Assembly: GCA_937920725.1 (NCBI GenBank)
Contig: CALEUW010000013.1
Coordinates: forward strand, 17,030-81,029
DNA from: UMGS1601 sp900553335
Lineage (GTDB): Bacteria; Bacillota; Clostridia; Oscillospirales; Ruminococcaceae
Direction of reading: 5' to 3'
DNA length: 64,000 nucleotides
The notes under the pieces were generated by a model. The model made no database searches, had not been told where the DNA came from, and was given only the letters and a program-made list of their open reading frames with translations. Below are positions 62,122-64,000 of this stretch, piece after piece (within the stretch, counting starts at the first letter, position 1; every line of letters starts with the position of its first letter). Both the position numbers and the translations under genes were made by a program.

Positions 62122-63618
62122 TTATTTCTCCTTATCATCATATCTGTTTCTATCAAATGTATTTGTAAGCTCCGCAATTTTATTTATAAGCTCATCATTT
62201 ATACTTCCCTTTTCCATTCTCCACTTCCAGTTGTTTCCGACTGTTGACGGAGTATTCATTCTTGCGGTATTGTCAAGCTCTAAAAAGTCCTGCATCTGAG
62301 CTATTGCCGTATCGCTCACCGAGCCCCACGCAAGCCTTATCATTGCCCACGGGATATCTTTATTTCGCTTAACTCCGAGATATTTCTTGCAAAAAGCAAT
62401 GTCCTCTTTATTCTGAGATTTTACCCAACCTGCAGTCGTTTCATTGTCGTGAGTTCCGGTATAGACAACATTGTTCGAGCTTGTAAAATTATGCGGTAGA
62501 TAAACACTTTTTCCGTCCTTGTCAAAGGCAAACTCCAAAACCTTCATTCCCGGATATCCCGATTTCTTCAAGAGCCGTTCAACGCTTTTTGTAATAAATC
62601 CCAAATCCTCGGCGATTATATCTATTTTTCCGAGCTTATCATTCACCTCTTTAAACAGCTTTATTCCTACACCCTTTCTCCATTCGCCGATTGTTGCGTC
62701 CTTATTGCCGTATGGAATAGCATAATAGCTGTCAAATCCCCTGAAGTGATCAATTCTTACCGTATCGTAAATGTTTGATGCAAATTTTATTCTTTCTATC
62801 CACCACTTGAAGCCGTCATTCTCCATTCTATCCCACCGATAAAGAGGATTTCCCCAAAGCTGCCCGAGAGGAGAAAAACAATCGGGCGGACAGCCTGCAA
62901 CGTCAATAGGTTCTTTATTCTTGTCAAGCAAAAAGTACTTAGGATTCATCCAAACATCAACGCTGTCAAGCGCAACATAAATAGGAATATCTCCGATTAT
63001 TTTAACTCCTTTTTTGTTTGCATACTTCTTTAAAGCTTCCCATTGCTCATAATATTTAAACTGCAAGAACTGCCAGAATGCTATTTCATCAGCATATTGT
63101 TCCCTCGCTTTTGCGATGGCGTCTTTCTTACAAAGCCTTAGCTCATCCTCCCACTCGTACCATGCCTTGCCGTCATGGGCAAACTTAAGCGCCATAAAAA
63201 GTCCGTAATCATTCGTCCATTTATTTTTTCTTATAAATTTCTCAAAAGCCTTGTCGGACTGCTTTGAAAAATTCTTGTATGCAATCTTTAAAACCTTGAA
63301 AATATTTTGGTATATCGCCGAATAGTCGACTTCGGTCTGCGACTCTCCCCAAAAAACATTATTGTACTGCGATTTTTTCAAAAGCCCCTCTTTTTCAAGC
63401 ACATCAAAATCTATAAAATACGGATTCCCCGCAAATACTGAAAAGCTCTGATACGGCGAATCTCCATAGCTTGTAGGGCTTATAGGAAGGACCTGCCAGT
63501 AGGTTTGCTTTGCCGAAACCAAAAAATCAACAAAATCATATGCTTCCTGTCCAAGCTTTCCTATTCCGTATTCGCCCGGCAGAGAAGAAATGTGCATCAA
63601 TATTCCGCTGGCTCTCAT
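62122..63618 (-). CDS. malQ: 4-alpha-glucanotransferase (GH77)
   Basis: 498 aa. The family motifs ISSLPGEYGIGKLG, GDIPIYVALDSVDVW, VRIDHFRGFDSYY (nucleophile Asp), IAEDLGFI (acid Glu) and YTGTHDNETT are present. It transfers alpha-1,4-glucan segments (disproportionation) and supplies substrate for GlgP. AGGAGG lies before the ATG at 63618. Confidence 0.95.
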   Translation of the reverse strand: MRASGILMHISSLPGEYGIGKLGQEAYDFVDFLVSAKQTYWQVLPISPTSYGDSPYQSFSVFAGNPYFIDFDVLEKEGLLKKSQYNNVFWGESQTEVDYSAIYQNIFKVLKIAYKNFSKQSDKAFEKFIRKNKWTNDYGLFMALKFAHDGKAWYEWEDELRLCKKDAIAKAREQYADEIAFWQFLQFKYYEQWEALKKYANKKGVKIIGDIPIYVALDSVDVWMNPKYFLLDKNKEPIDVAGCPPDCFSPLGQLWGNPLYRWDRMENDGFKWWIERIKFASNIYDTVRIDHFRGFDSYYAIPYGNKDATIGEWRKGVGIKLFKEVNDKLGKIDIIAEDLGFITKSVERLLKKSGYPGMKVLEFAFDKDGKSVYLPHNFTSSNNVVYTGTHDNETTAGWVKSQNKEDIAFCKKYLGVKRNKDIPWAMIRLAWGSVSDTAIAQMQDFLELDNTARMNTPSTVGNNWKWRMEKGSINDELINKIAELTNTFDRNRYDDKEK

Positions 63619-63841
63619 AAAATTTCCTCCTAAAGTAAATTTTTACCTAATTCAATTATACATCAAGATTAAAAAATATACAAGTGCGGCAAATTTAATT
63701 CGGAATGCGGAATTAGGAATTTTAGAATAATTCGTAATTCATAATGCGTAATTAATAAGTTGAAACAAACTTTGAGATAATAAAACACATTCCAGCACAT
63801 TACCGTCAGGAGCTATTTTGCACATACAATATAAAGTTTAC

Positions 63842-63870
63842 GCCAAATCCGAATGCGTGCAGGATTTGGC
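63842..63870. terminator. Hairpin of unknown role
   Basis: GCCAAATCC/GGATTTGGC, a 9-bp perfect stem with an 11-base loop and no clear T-tract. Confidence 0.5.
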
Positions 63871-63960
63871 TCTCACAAAACGTTCTCAATAACTTTCTAC
63901 AAAAACAGAGGGCAGAGGGAGAAGATGTTGGAAAGGGATTCGGAAAGGGAAAACCATAAG

Positions 63961-63985
63961 AACGAATTTTTTCAAAACTCTGGGG
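63961..63985 (+). repeat. Dispersed 25-bp repeat, copy 2
   Basis: Inverse counterpart of 12522-12546, 24 of 25 bases. It sits in a purine-rich stretch ending at the window edge. Confidence 0.6.
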
Positions 63986-64000
63986 GAGTCCCTCTGCTTT

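Larger units (their letters stand above)
63619..64000. other. Right-end intergenic stretch with short repeats, no gene seen
   Basis: Holds the malQ promoter side, an AT-rich direct-repeat-like run (AATTCGTAATTCATAATGCG near 63730), a hairpin at 63842-63870 and the dispersed repeat at the end. No CDS is supported before the window edge. Confidence 0.5.

Overview
The window looks like chromosome from a low-GC, spore-forming Gram-positive anaerobe, probably a Ruminococcus-like member of the Oscillospiraceae. The evidence is a cotJABC spore-coat operon behind a sigma-E-type promoter, a secreted GH43 enzyme ending in a type I dockerin (cellulosome-type attachment), a 2-hydroxyacyl-CoA-dehydratase-type activase, and sigma-A promoters of the TTGACA-N17-TATAAT form throughout. 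The species assignment is inference.

Left chromosomal flank (1-26.6 kb). A plus-strand run holds a radical-activase-like pair, a sialate O-acetylesterase and a radical SAM protein, ending at a bidirectional terminator. Next come three small minus-strand genes divergent from a TetR regulator, then nadE, a polysaccharide flippase and a PC4/YdbC-like protein. From 12.7 to 24.6 kb the genes read on the minus strand: a ROK regulator, tyrA, a PepV-type dipeptidase, an M24 peptidase, oppABCDF and a zinc-ribbon membrane protein. A structured intergenic repeat of about 110 bp occurs three times here, plus one fragment. tRNA-Arg(ACG) and an acyltransferase follow.

Island (26583-51872, 25.3 kb). A large serine recombinase element has split cotJC. 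A 9-bp core (CTCTGCTGC) lies at both junctions, and joining the two flanks restores an open 198-codon cotJC. Joining the two element ends creates a 48-bp attP-like site with 9-bp inverted arms. The cargo is almost entirely defence-like: an RNase III/dsRBD protein, an AAA ATPase with a PD-(D/E)XK-like C-terminus, an XRE regulator, a large unrecognised protein, a BREX type 4-like operon, a WYL regulator, and a DUF2806 protein paired with a nuclease. The BREX-like operon encodes a PAPS-reductase-like BrxP, BrxC-type ATPase, PglZ, BrxL, a small zinc-ribbon protein and a DndA/IscS-type cysteine desulfurase. No methyltransferase is present; the pairing of sulfurtransferase-type genes suggests sulfur-based (phosphorothioate-like) DNA marking. 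A diverged direct repeat of about 365 bp brackets the main defence block. Five 12-bp-phased ACCCCA iterons precede the ATPase promoter. A decayed IS with 26-bp ends and a 25-bp target duplication sits near the recombinase. No conjugation genes are visible.

Right chromosomal flank (51.9-64 kb). This holds the 5' part of cotJC with cotJB and cotJA, the GH43-dockerin enzyme, a small lipoprotein, a DUF5131 protein, xylulokinase with a transaldolase-family enzyme, and glycogen phosphorylase with 4-alpha-glucanotransferase. Between the sugar operons lies a compact locus with the layout of an Fst/par-type type I toxin-antitoxin system: a 28-aa hydrophobic peptide gene converges on a small RNA that repeats 14-nt and 11-nt stretches of the toxin's translation-start region, with a shared terminator between them.
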